A stretch of DNA of 64,000 nt from Oryzias latipes (taxonomy: Eukaryota > Chordata > Actinopteri > Beloniformes > Adrianichthyidae). The position numbers were made by a program, and so were the translations under genes. This document shows, piece after piece, positions 25,945 to 40,279 of this stretch. The stretch's first letter is position 1. Each line of letters starts with the position of its first letter. The notes under the pieces were generated by a model. The model had not been told where the DNA came from and ran no database searches. It saw only the letters and a list, made by a program, of their open reading frames with translations. Location: the NCBI RefSeq assembly GCF_002234675.1, contig NC_019864.2, positions 19,284,582 through 19,348,581 of the forward strand, written 5' to 3'.

Positions 25945-28395
25945 AACTAACACGCAGGCGTCTGCACACCATGGCCAGCATATGTCAACCACATCCCAGC
26001 ACAGCTGACACAACCCTCCTCCAAACGACCGACAAAAAGGAGCAGCAGGAGTTGAAGTCTGTCTTCTTTGTGGAAAAAAAAAGGGGAAGCTTTTTCAGTC
26101 GTCAGCTTCTCTTTTTCCCCTCCTGTGTCAGTGTGTTTATGCCTCCTTTGTCTCAGTCCCACAGGCTCCTCCTCTGCCAACTCTGAGCAGAAAGGCAGGT
26201 TTCTCCACAACCCATAAAAGTACAAAACGCAACTCCGCCTTCCTCGTTCTTCCCTCCCCTTTGGTACACATACAGTTCTGTTCAGGAAAGAAAGCACTAA
26301 ACAGTGGATTTCAAGTGTGAAAAAGCATAAAAAGTCAAAGCAAAGCAGCCAATTACACATGTGCACTCATGACACACATCTGGAAGATCCAAAAAAAGAA
26401 AAAAGCACCAAAGCTGCTGGTGACTTGCAGAAAAATCAGAAAAAAGATGATATAGAAGTACAGAAAAACAAAACGTCTTCCAACTCTCATTTTTGTTTTT
26501 ACCTGTGCATAAAGCAGTTGGATCTCAGTGATAGGCGGGTTTCTGTTTGCAGTAGGGGAGGTGGGGGTGTCATGTGAGGGAGGGGTTCACATAGGAGACA
26601 AAAAGAGTACAGCTGGGAAGTAACCTTATCCATCCCATCATCTGGCCCAGAGGTCAATATTTTCCAAAGAACGAGTCCTGCTACTGGGTTTTACCTGCAC
26701 ACGTTTGTTTTTTGTTTTTTTAACGACAGACCTTGAATGCGACACGGACACTGCAGTTTGTTTTGACACGTTTATTAGGTTCAATATTTGAAAGTACAAG
26801 CTAAACCGACAACAGGAAAGAGACACATTACTCCTTCAGAATAAAAGAATTTCAAAAAAGCATCAGTCCACTTCACATTAAAAAAAAAATTGACATTACA
26901 TCAGTCTTTCCCAGAATTACCCCCCACCCAACATCTTCAAACACACACGCACACAAGAAAATACCTCAACGTACAAAATGGGCAAGGAATTTTTAAAAGT
27001 AAATTTATGAGTAAACACTGAAGAATCCAGCATTACTTAAATAGTTGATGAGTCTAACTTAATGGCACTTAAAGCTTACCGTATCACATGCCATTAACGC
27101 TGCAACGTACCTGGAACTGCCCCCATGTGAAGGGGGCAGCGTCAAACACACACAATGGGATGCAGTGTTTATGTTTGGTGAAGGAGGGGAAATATGTGAC
27201 CCTGTCCACAACCTTGTCAAAACAAAAAAAAAGTTATTATTTTTTGAATCTTCTAGTTCTGATCCTAAAAAAATTGCTCTCTGTTTAGTTTTACTTCAAA
27301 CGGCTCAAAGCGTTGAACTGATGAAAGCAACAGATGAATCTTTAAAGCCTTCCTCTTAGTGCACACACTATTTATTATTACATAAAAAACGAGGAACCCC
27401 ACGTGGAAGATTGATCAGAAACTGTATTTGATTACTCTACACCTGTATGACAAGAAACAAGGCTACTGCAGATATGAAGTTCAGCTGTAATCCTGTTGGG
27501 AAGACACACTTTGGCAGAAAGCATTAAAAAAAAAAAGAATATTCTAGTATGTACATGCTTCGCTCCTTCAAGTCAAACTTCTCCCACCACTAAGGAGGGA
27601 GTAATACGGCTGCCTGAGGCACCATCACATGCTAACCAAAAGTGCCTGTCCAAAAAGTGCTTTGAAAAATAAATAAAGTAAATCATTTCATCGTTATTAA
27701 TGCAATTAAAGTCAACTCCTTCCCTGAGAAAGAGAGATGAGAAGAAAGAAGGTGAGTGTGTGGCAGAAAAATTCTGGTTCATTACAGCTCAGGCAGTTTG
27801 TTGTTTTAAGTTAGGATCTTTAGAAAACACGAGTGCGTTGAAGGTTTTTTCAGTTATTGATTATTATAATTATTTAATTAATTTAGTTCTTATCAACTCT
27901 TCTAACTTGAAAAATGTTTTTAAACTTTGGACAATTATGTTTAGATTTCAACAAAATGCACCAATATTCAAACTAAAAGAGTTGGCATGTCATGAAATGT
28001 GTTTATTTTGATGTTAAATGTTAAATCTGTTTAAAGAGAAGTCAACACTGAGAAATTGTTTGACAAGATTTTTTAATAATGTGTAAAAATATCTAACCTA
28101 CGTTGCTTCCTTAAACTGGCGTTTGGCGCTAAGCGACTGACCAAATATTGAAACAATGTGCGAAGAAAACACAAGAAAAAAAACATTTCAACTGTTGATG
28201 GAAAGTACAGTACAGCCTGAGCTGGAATCAGCAGAGAAATATTCTTTAGGTAAACTTTATGGAAGACATCCTGCAGACAACCAAAACGCACAACATGCTC
28301 ACACTCACACCTGCATGTAGACAGGACTCCAGCAACAAAACAGGAACTCGTGTGGACCTACCGACCAAAACACACACATCCTTATTGCCTCCAAC

Positions 28396-28419
28396 CACAC
28401 GCACACACACACACACACA
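28396..28419. repeat. (CA)n microsatellite
   Basis: A short CA tract in the stretch between the mob2-like gene and ppp6r2. Confidence 0.8.
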
Positions 28420-30523
28420 GCAACCTGCAAAACAACCTCCGTTCCGTACATTGGATTTATTCAAAAAATAGATATAATGTTTATATATACTGTTTACATT
28501 TATATTATGTTTATGCATTACCAAGAATTAACCACAACCTAATACAGGTTCAGATTTCACAATATTACATTGAAAGAGCGTTTGAGGGTGGGATGAACTG
28601 GTCTGTGCACATCATCACTGTTCTTTTGCTGCTTTTTCCTCCCCCATATTTATTATTATTATTATTATTTTTGCATGTGTTTGTAGGTATGGCTGTTTAT
28701 ACATACGCAGGTCTATGGAATTGTGTGGGTGCTGTGTGTCACACAGGTGTGCTTTCTGCCATTAACCTGAGAGTGCGCTCATCTCAGACGGAGCTCAAAC
28801 ACACACCTAAACTACAGTATTCTCTCAGAAGAGGAAATGACGTGTGATGCTTTCAAACATTGATGTTGTGAATAAACAAAAGAGGAGCACTTATGCTCCA
28901 AATGGTACAAGTTAAAACATTGATTTGAAATGATCTAAACAGCATGAAGGAAAGTAGCAGAATTTACATTAAATACAAAAAAAAAGAACTGCTATCGTTT
29001 TGCAAGCTTGTTTGCTAGTTATTAGTTTATTCATTTGTAAACAGTTAAATCTTGTGTTAGAAAAATTCCCTGGGTGTTGTACCCAGGCTCCGATGATTTG
29101 AAACTTAATTTAATGCCGCGTCAAATTTCCAATTTTTTTTGAAGGCATGTAAAGCTCTCTCTTTTTCTGTGACAAACTTCAGCAGGACCTATTTTTCCGG
29201 GTTTCCCACATAAAGAAAGGTTTTCCATGAACTCACAGACACTACAAAAGGTCACTGGAGGAAGCAGAGGTGGCATGGCGCTGTGCTGGATGAGGGAATG
29301 AGACGCGTCTTTAGCTGCATGGTTAGGCCAGTTCCATTCGCTGCCGACTACATCCCTCTAGGAGGCCAACAACAAAAAAAAAGAGGGAAAAATTGAAAAT
29401 GTACTCTGCAGCTGTTGGAATCAAACTGCACCAACCAGTCCACAAAACACTGCAGCTAAAGCTATAACCAAACATTGTTTCCATGAAAAAAAATAGCAAG
29501 AAAACAAAACAATTCAAGATAAACATTTTGTTGAAATTTGTTTATTCATTTTATGAAGCAGAAGTCCCAGAAAAAAACTGTTTTTCTGTCCTCTTTGACC
29601 TGCAGCACAAGAGTCGCTGTCAACTAAATGCAACCATTTAAACAAATGTTTGAAATGTCAGAACTTTACTTAAAAGGGAAACATCTGTAAAACAATATAT
29701 TTCCAATCTAATAACAGTAAATGTGATCTTAGTCTGGAGTAAAATGTGTTCCACATTCATCCACGAAATCTCCTAACAGCAGAGAACATTTGACACAAGA
29801 AACAGTGACTGAAGTTCAATCTCATGACTTTGTTCAGTGTGTGTGCGGATAATAAAAAAAACACCTCATCTAATGACAACAGATGTATATATTGACAAAT
29901 GATTGTTTCTGAAAAATTGCTTCTGTTTTTTTTTCGTTCTTAATAATCTCTGAAGAACAATCAGTCTACTGCTAAGGACTGTTCTGGCGATTGATGGGGA
30001 TCACTTCACTGCAGCCATCAGTCACAAGCACATTAACATTGTTCTATTCTGCCAGCAGTTTCTTCTTCTAACCTGAGGCTCAGCTATTGTATGGCCACCT
30101 CTTCTCCTTTTCCCTGCTGTTAGACAACCAGGCATTTATGCTGTTGTTATGAATAAAGCAAAACTACTTTAGATGCTCCTGTTTAAAGATGAAAATGGTT
30201 AGTTTGTGATCTCCTTCTTAATCAGTCATTTCAGATTGATTGTGTGCAAATCAAAAAAAAGAAGAGGGGATTCTGCAAAATTAGTTGGAGTTTGAATGTA
30301 ATGCTAACAGAAAAAATGAATATTTAAATAAGGAATTACAAAACTAAAGAAAAAACTGCTCAGAGGAAAATATCCATCATGACAGATGGAAGGGAAAAAT
30401 GATGAACCTTACATGTATCCCTCTTAGAGTAAATCCTAAACTAATTTCACTCAAAAATTAAGGTCAAATTCGCATAAAGAGCCTTGACAGATGGAAAGAA
30501 AAGGAAAGAAAAGCACCACTCAC

Positions 30524-33500
30524 TTACTGTGTGGCTGCAGCTGGCTGCTCCGCTGAACTGGCTGTAACTGGGCTGGAAGAGTTTCCATGCTTCTTCTCTT
30601 TGTCTTTATCTGCGTCTGCGATGGACGGGCCCTCTGCTGGCACTCTGTCAGCTTCACTGAAACAAACAACAACAAATTACATATGCACTAAACAGTGGAG
30701 ACTCTCAATAGTCATGTTAAAACATAAAAAAATGCTGGTTTTGGGTTCTGGCTGTGGCTGACCATGTCTGTAGTTCTCCATCTACGTAACCATTGTGCAA
30801 AGCTCTTGCATAGACTCATGCATCCACTAAGCTCCACTGGGGGAGGATCTGTTCTGTCGCTATAGTTGAGGGTCATTTGAATCATGTAGCCCATGCTCCT
30901 CAGTGCACTGTTAGTAATCTGAGAATGAACCGATCTGTTAGAAAGTTGATGTTTGTAGCAACTCATAGCATGCTATCTGACAAAAGGTTAGTATGGGGGG
31001 TCTCTGACCGCAAAAGAAGGACGTCACATGTGTTGACCACCTTCATCATGTGGTGTAAACTGGGCTTAAAAACACAGTCCTGCAGCTGATCTAAGAGCCA
31101 GGAGTTATGGGGTTAGGTTTGCTGTTTTCTGAACTGAATCATGAGAGCATTTCACACACGCAGTTCCCTTAAGAACAACATACCGTCTGAATGCAGGTCT
31201 GAAAACTCTGGAATCAAGTCAGGTGACAGAGGAGGGAACACACATTACATCAGAGAGAAAGTAAGGATGGAACAGGAGTACTGTACAGGAGGTTTGGGCA
31301 GAGGGAAGGACGCTTTTGAAACAACCATGAGAGACAGGATAAACACAGCAGAGGACACCTGTTTGAGAGCGAGTACCTGCTGAAGACTGCCCTCTCGTTT
31401 TTGGTGTCCACTGTGAGCCGGATAGTCTCTTTGCCGGCACCCGTGGTGATAGTCTCAGTGGTGGCCGTCACGTTGACTTTGGACTGCGTCTTTCTGTCTT
31501 CATCGTCACTGTCAGAGCCACTGGAGGAGGAGCTGTCTGATGCCACCAGTGGAGCTTTTCTTGCCACACATGCGCTCCATACACAAGCTGCAAAGGGTTT
31601 GTTTTAGGGGAGGAATCATGACTAAATACCAATAAATGATCACAAAACAATCAAATGAAATATAGGACATTTCAGGGATTTTACTTGTGTATTATTTCGA
31701 CTGTTATACCATGGTCCGGTTGAATACTCGATTCTGATTGGCTGCTGGGTATGCGTTAAAACCTGATAACCGCACGGTGAAAAAAGAAGTTCCGGTCGGC
31801 TAGCTTAAATGATTTGTATCACTGCGCCGGCTTCTGTAAAACAACCTTTTGCTTCATCATCGGGGCAAAAACAAGCGGTAAGCGATTAACTTTCCCTCTG
31901 AATTGATGCTTTATTCAACCCATCGGGACGATCAGCATATGTATATCGCCGAATCTTAACTGCAGCGGTGGTGCTGCGCGACGCGGACTATATGTTACGT
32001 GATGCGGCGCGATGCGCCGCATCACGTAACATATAGTACGCTGTTTATGAGAAAAGTGATACAAATCGGAAAAAAAACAAGAATTAAGGACTAAAACCTG
32101 GTTAATATGTATTGCTTTTGTAAGTGACCATGGTATAAGCGGGTTAATGGCCTTCGAAGTGTGCGGTTACTACTTTTTAACGCACTTCGCGGAAGCAACC
32201 GTCCGACGGCTTCCACGGCGTGCGTTAAAAAGTAGTAACCGCACACTTCGTCGGCCATTAACCCTTACTTAACAGCTTATAGAATCAACTTCAATAGCAA
32301 GTCAGAACCTTTACGCTCAGTTTTTTAGGTTGTTTTGGCAGAAAATTCACAAAAACATCAGAATTCCAAAGAAACTCACGGTTGGGGTTTGGTTTGACAT
32401 TTTCCGATCCGCTCAGGTCAGAGTCTACAGGAGAGCTGCATCGGGGGCCTGTTTCAGAGCTGCACACATTAATGTGAAAACTTGGGTCATTTTCTAAAAG
32501 AAATTAGATTACATTTATAATCAAGCATGCAACATTTAACTCTTAGTCGTCCAGGGCCTACTTGAGTGTTTTTTAATACTATACTTTACAATTTGCTTTA
32601 ATAATTTACTTTTAAATAAATTATTTGTGGCAATGATTGATATTTACTTCTTCAGTACAACAGCTTATTTTCATATCATTTTTTTTTAGTTATACTTGTC
32701 AAAAATGTCCAAAGTAAAGCTAAAATTATCAATTTTGAGTAGCAAGTTTTATCTTTTACAGTGAAAAAAAAATATTGAGACCAGTTTTTATGTTTTATAA
32801 CATAAATCCAAAATATACAGAAGAAATGAAAATGTATAAATCTAAAAGTAAAGGTAAAAAATGGATATAACAATGTAAAAATATGCACTATAATAAATAC
32901 CAGGCAACCCTCCCCTCACAATTATGTGTCATAAATCTGTTTCAAACCAAGAATTTGAGAGCCAATATTCTTTTTTAAACCCTTGATGTTTAATTTTGAA
33001 TGAAAACTATACTGGTGGTGTCATTCATATGCCACCTTAAAGAACTGATGTGATTGACTCGTGTGTGAGCGGGTGCTGAGACTAATGAGCGTTACAGTAC
33101 CATTAAATATACTAAATGTAGTTCTTAAGATGTAGTTTTTTAAATAAAATTTAAGAAACCTTTTAATGTGTTTTATATAAAACACTTTTTGAAACACTTG
33201 GAAAAAGTACTATTGAAAACTTTTGCTAAACAAATAAAAATGTAAGTTGGGGGATAATTTTAAGACCTGCTGGTACTTTTCTTCATGTTCATGTTTTTCA
33301 ATATTGAAACTAAAAGGATTTTTCACAAACTGGATCAGAACAACAGCAGAAGCAGACATCCTTTATTGTTTGTTATTTTTTCAACAAAAGCCAAATTTAC
33401 CAGCAGAATGGCTGGAAGTCGGTGAACTTTGCCCACCCCTTATCCTCAGCTTCTGCTGCAGCTGGCTGGGAGGCCGGAGCGTCCCATGGAGAAAACGGCA

Positions 33501-36500
33501 CTCCGGCTGCAGGAGCAGTCGAGTTCACTTCTCCAAAGTCGGCGACCCAATCAACGCCTGGAAAAAAAAAAATCAATAAGTCAAGACCTGGTTCTGTTCT
33601 AACCTAAATGACAGAAAAAGAAGCTTGACTCAGCAATACAGAAGAAAGACCCACTCTTTGCTGTTTCTGTCTGACTTTGACTTGAAAAAGGATCTAGATC
33701 ATCATTATGCTCCTCTTCCTCAGAATCAGAGGATGCTTCTCTGTCGGGGGCCTCAGTGTTTGAAGCTGCTGTCCTCTGACAAGTACTCTCTGCTTGGCTT
33801 TGAGAGGACTGTGACCCACCAAACCTTAAACAATCAACAAACCAAACACATAAATAACACAGATTACTTTAAAATGCCATGTAAGGACCAACAATCTGGG
33901 GACAGTGTTTACCTGTTCCTTGACTTAGTTTGTATTGCATAGTTGATCTCTTTTTCCTCCCAAATGTCCTCTTCATCATCATCAAAGGGCTGAATTCTCT
34001 CCTTGGAACAGGCCTCAAACACAGCTGTGTTAGCCTAACACAAACAAGCCAGAAGTGCAAACATGACCACATCAGCCCCCGTCAGCTAGCATGGATTTCA
34101 CTGTTTCCTTGTGGCTTGAAAAAAACAATAAAATAAAGATTTAGGACTACACATTTTGAAGTAATTGGAGACATAATCTCACATTGTCCTGGCCTGCATC
34201 AATGTTAATGTTGATCTCTGCGATCCGGTCAAACGTGGCTCTGAAAAACAAAAAAACTCTACAGTCAGCATGAAATTTAAGGAAAAGAATGAAACAAATA
34301 TAAAAGTGAGAAAAACAGTCTTCTTGCTTTTTTTAAAAGAAGCCAGTTGAATCTGTAGTTTAACAATGAAACATGTAAAGCTGCTACCCACAAGTATATC
34401 TGTGCAATGCAAAATCAGCATTTTTAAAATTAATCATTTACTAAGTTAATCGTTTTTCACATTTAGGGAATTTATTGAAGAGCCATAGTGTGTGGCATCT
34501 ATCCTCTCCTCTCACCTCTGCAGAGTATCTTCATTCAGAAATGAAAAAAAAAAGAGCAAAATAAACATGAAACATACCCAATGCTATCATCATGATCAGT
34601 AAACTCTTCATCATTGAAGCCAAACTGATCCACAAAGTTAGCAGTCATCTGCTGGATCTGATAGTCCGAAAACGCCTATAAACACATGTCACCAAATCTC
34701 AGGATGATAAAGGATGTCGGACTGAAAATCAAATGATTGGGGTTGTTTGTGTTTACCTGCTGTACTGTCAGTTCTTTGGGGAAGGGACTCTCCATATCAT
34801 CTTCTGAGCAAGGTCGAGGGTTTCCACTTCCAACCTAAAGGCAGAAACAAAAACACAAAATACTCATTTTTGACTGACAGTTTAAAACTATGGCACAAAT
34901 ATTACAGGCCAATGTGAAGAAGGCTTTACCAGGTCAATAGTATTCTTCCTGTTGGTTTCTGACAGTGTTTGATCCACAAAGGTTTCCCAGCGCCCTCTGT
35001 AGTCCTCTGGCAGCTCTACAGCAAGAAAAAAGGCAAGGCAAGTTTATTTGTATAGCACAATTCATACACAAAGTAATTCAAGGTGCTTCACAAAACAGAA
35101 AAATGCATTAAAATCACAATACATCATAGAAATAATCAACATAAGATTTTCTTTAAAAGAAAATCTTTTAAAGTTATCTGTTAAAAAAGATAACCAAACG
35201 TAAACATTGTGTGTGTGTGTGTGATGGGGACATCTGTAAATACAATGCAAAAATAATGTTTCCATGAGCCTCCAACACACCTGATATAAGGTTACTAATC
35301 TGAGTGTGAATAGGACCTTTCTCCAGGTTGTGGACCACAGTGTTGGCAATCCTGGTCAGGTGTCCCATATACCCTCTTCTCATTCCACCTTCTGACCTTC
35401 ACAAACACAAAAGAAATGCACAATTAGGGAAAGCATCTGGGTGTAACTCCTAAATTTAATGATTCTTACTGTTTTTTATCATTCTCTTCCCATGCCTCAA
35501 GGATCCTCTGGACAAGGTGGCAGTGTTGGAACAACTTTTGAGACAGAAACATTTGTCTCATTTAGTGTCACATCATTTATTTATTATCATATTTACTTAA
35601 CAAACAGAAAAAAAACACCTACATGGGTCACCATTAAGTTGTGTGCAGGGTTTTCAGAGGAGCTTGGAGATTCAGACAATGGACCTTCAGCTGAGGCCTG
35701 CTCCTGCGATCCATCTTGAGCAGCTTTGCACCCGTCACTGGAAGCCAAACCAGGCTGAAGCCTCATTTCATGGGCACAAGGCCGGATGATGGCAGCGACA
35801 CACAGCTCCACTTGCAGGTGCAGGAAGTTGTTCCATATGTACTTGAAAAACAGGTCCTAAAAAAAAATGGCAAAAATTTGGCCAAACAAATATTTGAAGC
35901 TTGTTTTTCAATGAAGAAGCTTGTGGTTAAAAAGCACAATGTTAGAAAAAGCGTGTCTCACCAGAAGGACTTCCATAGTGTTGAGTCTGCAGAGCTCTTG
36001 TGCTACGACTGCATGGCTAGCAGAGCTGGTATAAAGCAGAGAAGCCACAAGTCTGGCTACATGCAGACGCGTGTTACCCAGGGGTTCCTCCAGCACGCCT
36101 AAAGTGGTCAGCATAGGCTCTCGCTAAACGTGAATAAATACATTTAAAGATTTTAAAAATCTTTGCATTAGAAAAAGGCAAATGAGGGAGTAAATGGTTC
36201 ATGTAAAAAACTGAATCTTAAAGTAAAAAGAACCTTGATTCAAGACAAAAAAAAATTCTGATTAAAAATGACCTCATTAAGAGTTTTTCCAATAACAAAG
36301 TAATATTAGTTTAGGAAAACATTTTTTTATACTGGTAATAATTATTCTAGATGAAACCATTTTCTTACCCCACTGAAAGACTACTTTGCTTATTTTAAAA
36401 AAGTATGTGAAATTGTAACTTTCAGAGAAAATACTTGCTTTTTTTAAACACTCTTTATGCTTAAATCAACTGTTACAGCTAAAAACACAGACTCTCACTG

Positions 36501-39065
36501 TATCTTTTTTAAATGTACCTTAGGGGGCTCCAGAAGGAGCTGGTGGAAATGTGTCAGGTGTGGCTGTATGGCCAATAAAATGCTGCTGTTAACAGTGTAA
36601 CTCCTCTCAAACGCCTGAGTATCCATCATCCCATCCACCCTGTCATTCCAAAAGATAAAAACTTAAGAAACACCATCAACAAAAAAACTGCAAACAGCAT
36701 CTGACATAAATAGCAGAGGCAAACCATTACTGTAAAGAAGATTGGCATTAAATATAATGAACTCACATAGGCCTGCGGATTTCCAGCAATGTCAAAAACA
36801 CCTGAATCCCACTAACAATGCAGCTTTCAGTCTTCTCTCCTGAAAACATGTTCTGTAGCAGCTGCTCAACACACTCCTGCCTGTAAAAACAGCACAGCAT
36901 CAACCTCTGTGATCGGATCTGAAAGATGCGTGAACATGCTTCTCTCTGGACTTACGATTCCAGCACAGTCAGCAGCGGGTCGGGCTGGGAAATCTCTTGA
37001 AGCTGCCCAGCCTGGTCCCTGCTAAGCCGAATGATGTCGCACAAAGTCTGAGATGCATTTGTCTGCTTCTGACATGGGACAAAATGAAAAAGACTCTTTG
37101 ACCTTCCAGTTTTGAGAATCTAAGAGAAATCATGTTTTAAAAAAAATCATTGCTTGTTCCCACCTCCTCATCTTTCCCAGGATAAATAAGCTCTATGAGT
37201 CTCTGGGCCAGTTTCTGTTCATTAAGCCACTGTTAACAAAAGATATTTGGCGTCATACAGTACGTGGAGGGAAAATGTGTTTAAAAAAAACTGGGAATAG
37301 AAAGCTTCTTTGTCACATACCATCAGAGTCTCAAGACGAAGTGGCGCTGGCTCAACACAGCTGATAAGGCGCAGGAGCACATCCATCATGGCCGACGTAT
37401 CGATGTGCTCCAGGACCAACGAAAGAAACTCATCCTTCTTCCGCAGGAAACTAATAACCTAAACAAAACAAACAAATGTTTCTATCAGATTAATTTCTAA
37501 ATTACAGGGATTAAAGAATATAAAAAGCAATAAATGATCTTTTTGATTTTATTGTTTGTGAAAAATACTTCATAAATTCAATATAACTTTGAAACTAATG
37601 AAATGAAGAAGCGGAACGATTAAAAAAAACACTAACTTTAACTTTAGACAAAAAGCAGGCAGCATGTAGAAAGCAGGAGTATCTCTATATAATTTTAAAT
37701 TATAGATATCCATTGATGCAAAGTGACAACTTCAATATTTCTATCATCCGACAGAAATTAAAATATAGCTGTGGGCTGTAAAAAAAAAACTGCGCACATT
37801 CAAACTTATTTATTTATTTCAGATGACTACATGCTATTTTGGTCAGAACCCATAATTTTAAAGGAAGTCTGAACGGGTTAATGTGGGTTTCTTTCCCTCC
37901 TCAGCTCACGTACCAGGCACGGTGGAGTAAAGAGAAAAGCAAGGAAACAAGAAGAGAAGTGTAGGAAATACAATTTGGGAAATAAAAATAAAGTATGCAT
38001 TAAACTATTAGTAAGGCTTAAAAAACTGTTTTGGGAAAAAGTGGAAGTTTGGGTCCACCAGCAGGGAAAATATTTGATCCCAACAACAAAATTAAACTAT
38101 TTCCTTACAGCTAAAAACAAACAAACAAAAAATGTAATCGTTTAAACAGATAATGAAGCTACCTAACTATAAAATATTCAGTCAATGATAAGTTCTCTAG
38201 CATATTTGGATGGCCACATTTCCATAGAATTTAAACTTCCAAGGAGGCATTACTGTTCTTCATTTTCTCCTTCCTTAGGTATCCTCAGACTACATGACAC
38301 ATGAGCAACACCTATAGGAAGCTGTCACTTTCTGATTGCGGGACACAAATGCGTTGATGTATACCTGCTCAGTCTTCCGCGTGATGAGGTTTCCAATTGT
38401 CTTGCTAAAGAAAGACGCCAGGAGAGGATTTAGTGCCGATGGCTGCTCGAGGAAGGCATACAGAGTTTCCAGCAGAGACTCATCACTACCCAGTTTATCA
38501 TTGATCATTCCCACGTCACACGTCAGCAACTCACACGCTACATTTGGGTACCTGCAATAAATGAATAAATGGGAGACGACCCGCAGTGAAAACGTGGTGC
38601 AAACATATGTGTTTTCTTAAGTCAGAGGTGTTCTGTGAAATAGCAAGGAAGCGATATGATATAGTGCAGCACCAGCAAAACCAGTTGACCACCTCAGCAT
38701 TTTTTCTCCTCAGCAGAACTCACTTAAAGCGCTTCGTCTCCTCTCCACCAGCAGGGGGCTCTGTTGTGATCAGATGAACTAGTTCTTGCATGCAGTTGTC
38801 TTGGCAAAGAAACAGGAGAAGTCTGCAAATAAATCGTCATCAAGACAATAAATTACAACAACAAAAAAACAAGTTAGTGCAGGCACGTCGATGCAGTGGA
38901 GGTTTTAGAGCAACAAAGACTCAAAGGAAAAACAGACCTCCTGTTTTGGGCCTTGCACTCCTGTAGCACATCCTCCTCATCCATAAGCTCTTTGAGTGTG
39001 ACATCCTCCTTGTCCAGCAAGGCCTCCAGATGAGAAGATGTGTGCAAGTCAAACTTCCAAAACAT
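30524..39065 (-). CDS. ppp6r2: Protein phosphatase 6 regulatory subunit 2 (SAPS domain)
   Basis: PPP6R proteins carry the SAPS helical-repeat domain that recruits the PP6 catalytic subunit. 22 coding exons, from the start: 39065-38938, 38822-38724, 38551-38365, 37458-37321, 37229-37164, 37068-36956, 36880-36767, 36639-36519, 36123-35962, 35856-35623, 35534-35470, 35396-35281, 35015-34930, 34834-34757, 34675-34578, 34240-34183, 34034-33913, 33824-33655, 33557-33401, 32459-32380, 31587-31377 and 30656-30524. Every phase agrees and the sum is 911 residues (human about 966 from memory). Blocks recognised: [77 protein letters not shown] and [20 protein letters not shown]. The [16 protein letters not shown] and [13 protein letters not shown] order fits PPP6R2 over PPP6R1 or PPP6R3. 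The acceptor before 32459 is required, because the one nearer 32495 would create a stop. The TAA lies inside a consensus donor, so an extended C terminus is possible. Confidence 0.95.
31704..32264. mobile_element. Hairpin-rich non-autonomous DNA element in a ppp6r2 intron
   Basis: The segment begins near 31704 with ttataccatggtc, and the reverse complement gaccatggtataa appears at 32127-32139. Inside is a near-perfect palindrome with 23-base arms (31988-32010 and 32014-32036) and a 3-base loop, GC-rich. At the right, 32141-32264 folds as a second hairpin with arms of about 44 bases that differ at two positions. It fills most of the intron between the exons ending 31587 and starting 32380. No transposase frame is present, so it is a MITE-like element. 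Exact ends and target duplication were not resolved. Confidence 0.7.
35032..35150 (+). repeat. Dispersed fish repeat in a ppp6r2 intron
   Basis: The run starting aagtttatttgtatagcac is a motif I know from many dispersed fish repeats. It lies in the intron between the ppp6r2 exons ending 35281 and starting 35015, about 17 bases from the latter's acceptor. The right boundary is approximate. Confidence 0.55.
37459..38364 (-). other. ppp6r2 intron 3
   Basis: A 906-base AT-rich intron, one of the longest within this gene. I see no extra exon or recognisable repeat in it. Confidence 0.6.
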
Positions 39066-40279
39066 GGCAGCTGTCACTGAAACATACACTGCAGGGGATG
39101 ACCAAGAGAGAGAGAGTGTGTGATATGAAAATGAGCACACTCAGACAATTAAACAAAACAATAAAAAAACACTTTGTGATTTAAAAAGTATGGATGCTCT
39201 TACATTTGGAGAAGGAGCTGTATCCTCAGATGGGGCTTGCAAAAGAGCCACGACACATTAAAGCAAGTATATATTCATCCTGAACCCAGCAACTGTGAAA
39301 GAAGATCGTCTACGGTAAAGAAAAGATAACAAGAAACTGGAAATGTTGCAGTAATTAAGTTTCATGTTTCAAGTGAAGGGGCTGGGCTGGCAGCAATCAA
39401 TAAATATGTAATCAAATTACTGGGGTTTGCTTATGTCCTGATTAACAGACTTGTTTACACAGAAGCCTCATGCAATAGTTGGCTCACTAGAAGATAAAGA
39501 AAATACTTTATGCATGTCGTCAATATATAAATTCAGATAGTTTAATGCACATTGCAAAAACAGTGATGTTTTCCTGCTAATTTACAGTTTATAAATTTCA
39601 TGTAGAGCAAATGAAACTCGATTTTTTCATTACTATATTTTTGAGAGGCAAAACAAGGCGGTACCTCAACTATCTAAGAGTGACTGAAAGTGGTTTGTCA
39701 AATTTAAGCTAGCGCCTACTCTTAAGATGAATGTCACAGATGATGGGGTAATTGAGGCTCTTCTCTCTTATGCTGACAAAGGTCTCAAGTCAGTGCAGAA
39801 CAACAGCCCAATGGTGAGCGGCTACAGCAGGCCTTTCGGGAGTCCAAAGAGAGCAGCTGGCAGCGGTTGATGTTAGCATAAACGCGTATATTAGCCCCTA
39901 GCAGAATAACAGTCATGTCACTTGTCAAAAGCCGCGGGTAATTAGCGCATCCGTAGAACTTCCCGTTAACATGTTTCCCTATGGGGTTCATCATGCGTGC
40001 TTACTTAACTTAAAGTTCCCGTCTTTTGCTCGGTAGGCATGCAAATCCGCTAGCGCAGCCCCAATCGCGTTGCTAATCACAACAAATTATTTTTTTTCTT
40101 TTTTTATACGCTAGCAGAAACAAAGTGCGACCAAAACCAGCCGCTCAAAACGTGAGATTTTATTATCCACGCCAGCGGGGCGTCCTACCTAGCGTTTTTA
40201 CGTTCTCCGATAATCATAATGTAACTGCGACGCTTCATTTTAAGCATAATTATCTTTAGTGGGAGTCTTAACACCCTTA

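Larger units (their letters stand above)
25862..30523. other. Stretch between the mob2-like start and the ppp6r2 stop
   Basis: About 4.7 kb. The right part is expected to hold the ppp6r2 3' UTR on the minus strand: TTTATT near 29540 reads as AATAAA about 980 bases past the stop. The left part is the mob2-like upstream region. It contains CA tracts at 25915-25944 and 28396-28419 and an ATT run near 28650-28670. No coding exon with convincing composition was found. Confidence 0.5.

Noticed and set aside
28240-28850. Overlapping plus- and minus-strand frames near the CA tract
   Set aside because: Low-complexity translation of a CA tract and neighbouring simple sequence; no splice or domain support.
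32440-32496. Upstream acceptor for the ppp6r2 exon at 32459
   Set aside because: Using the AG near 32495 joins TG to A and makes an immediate stop; the acceptor before 32459 restores the family sequence [16 protein letters not shown].
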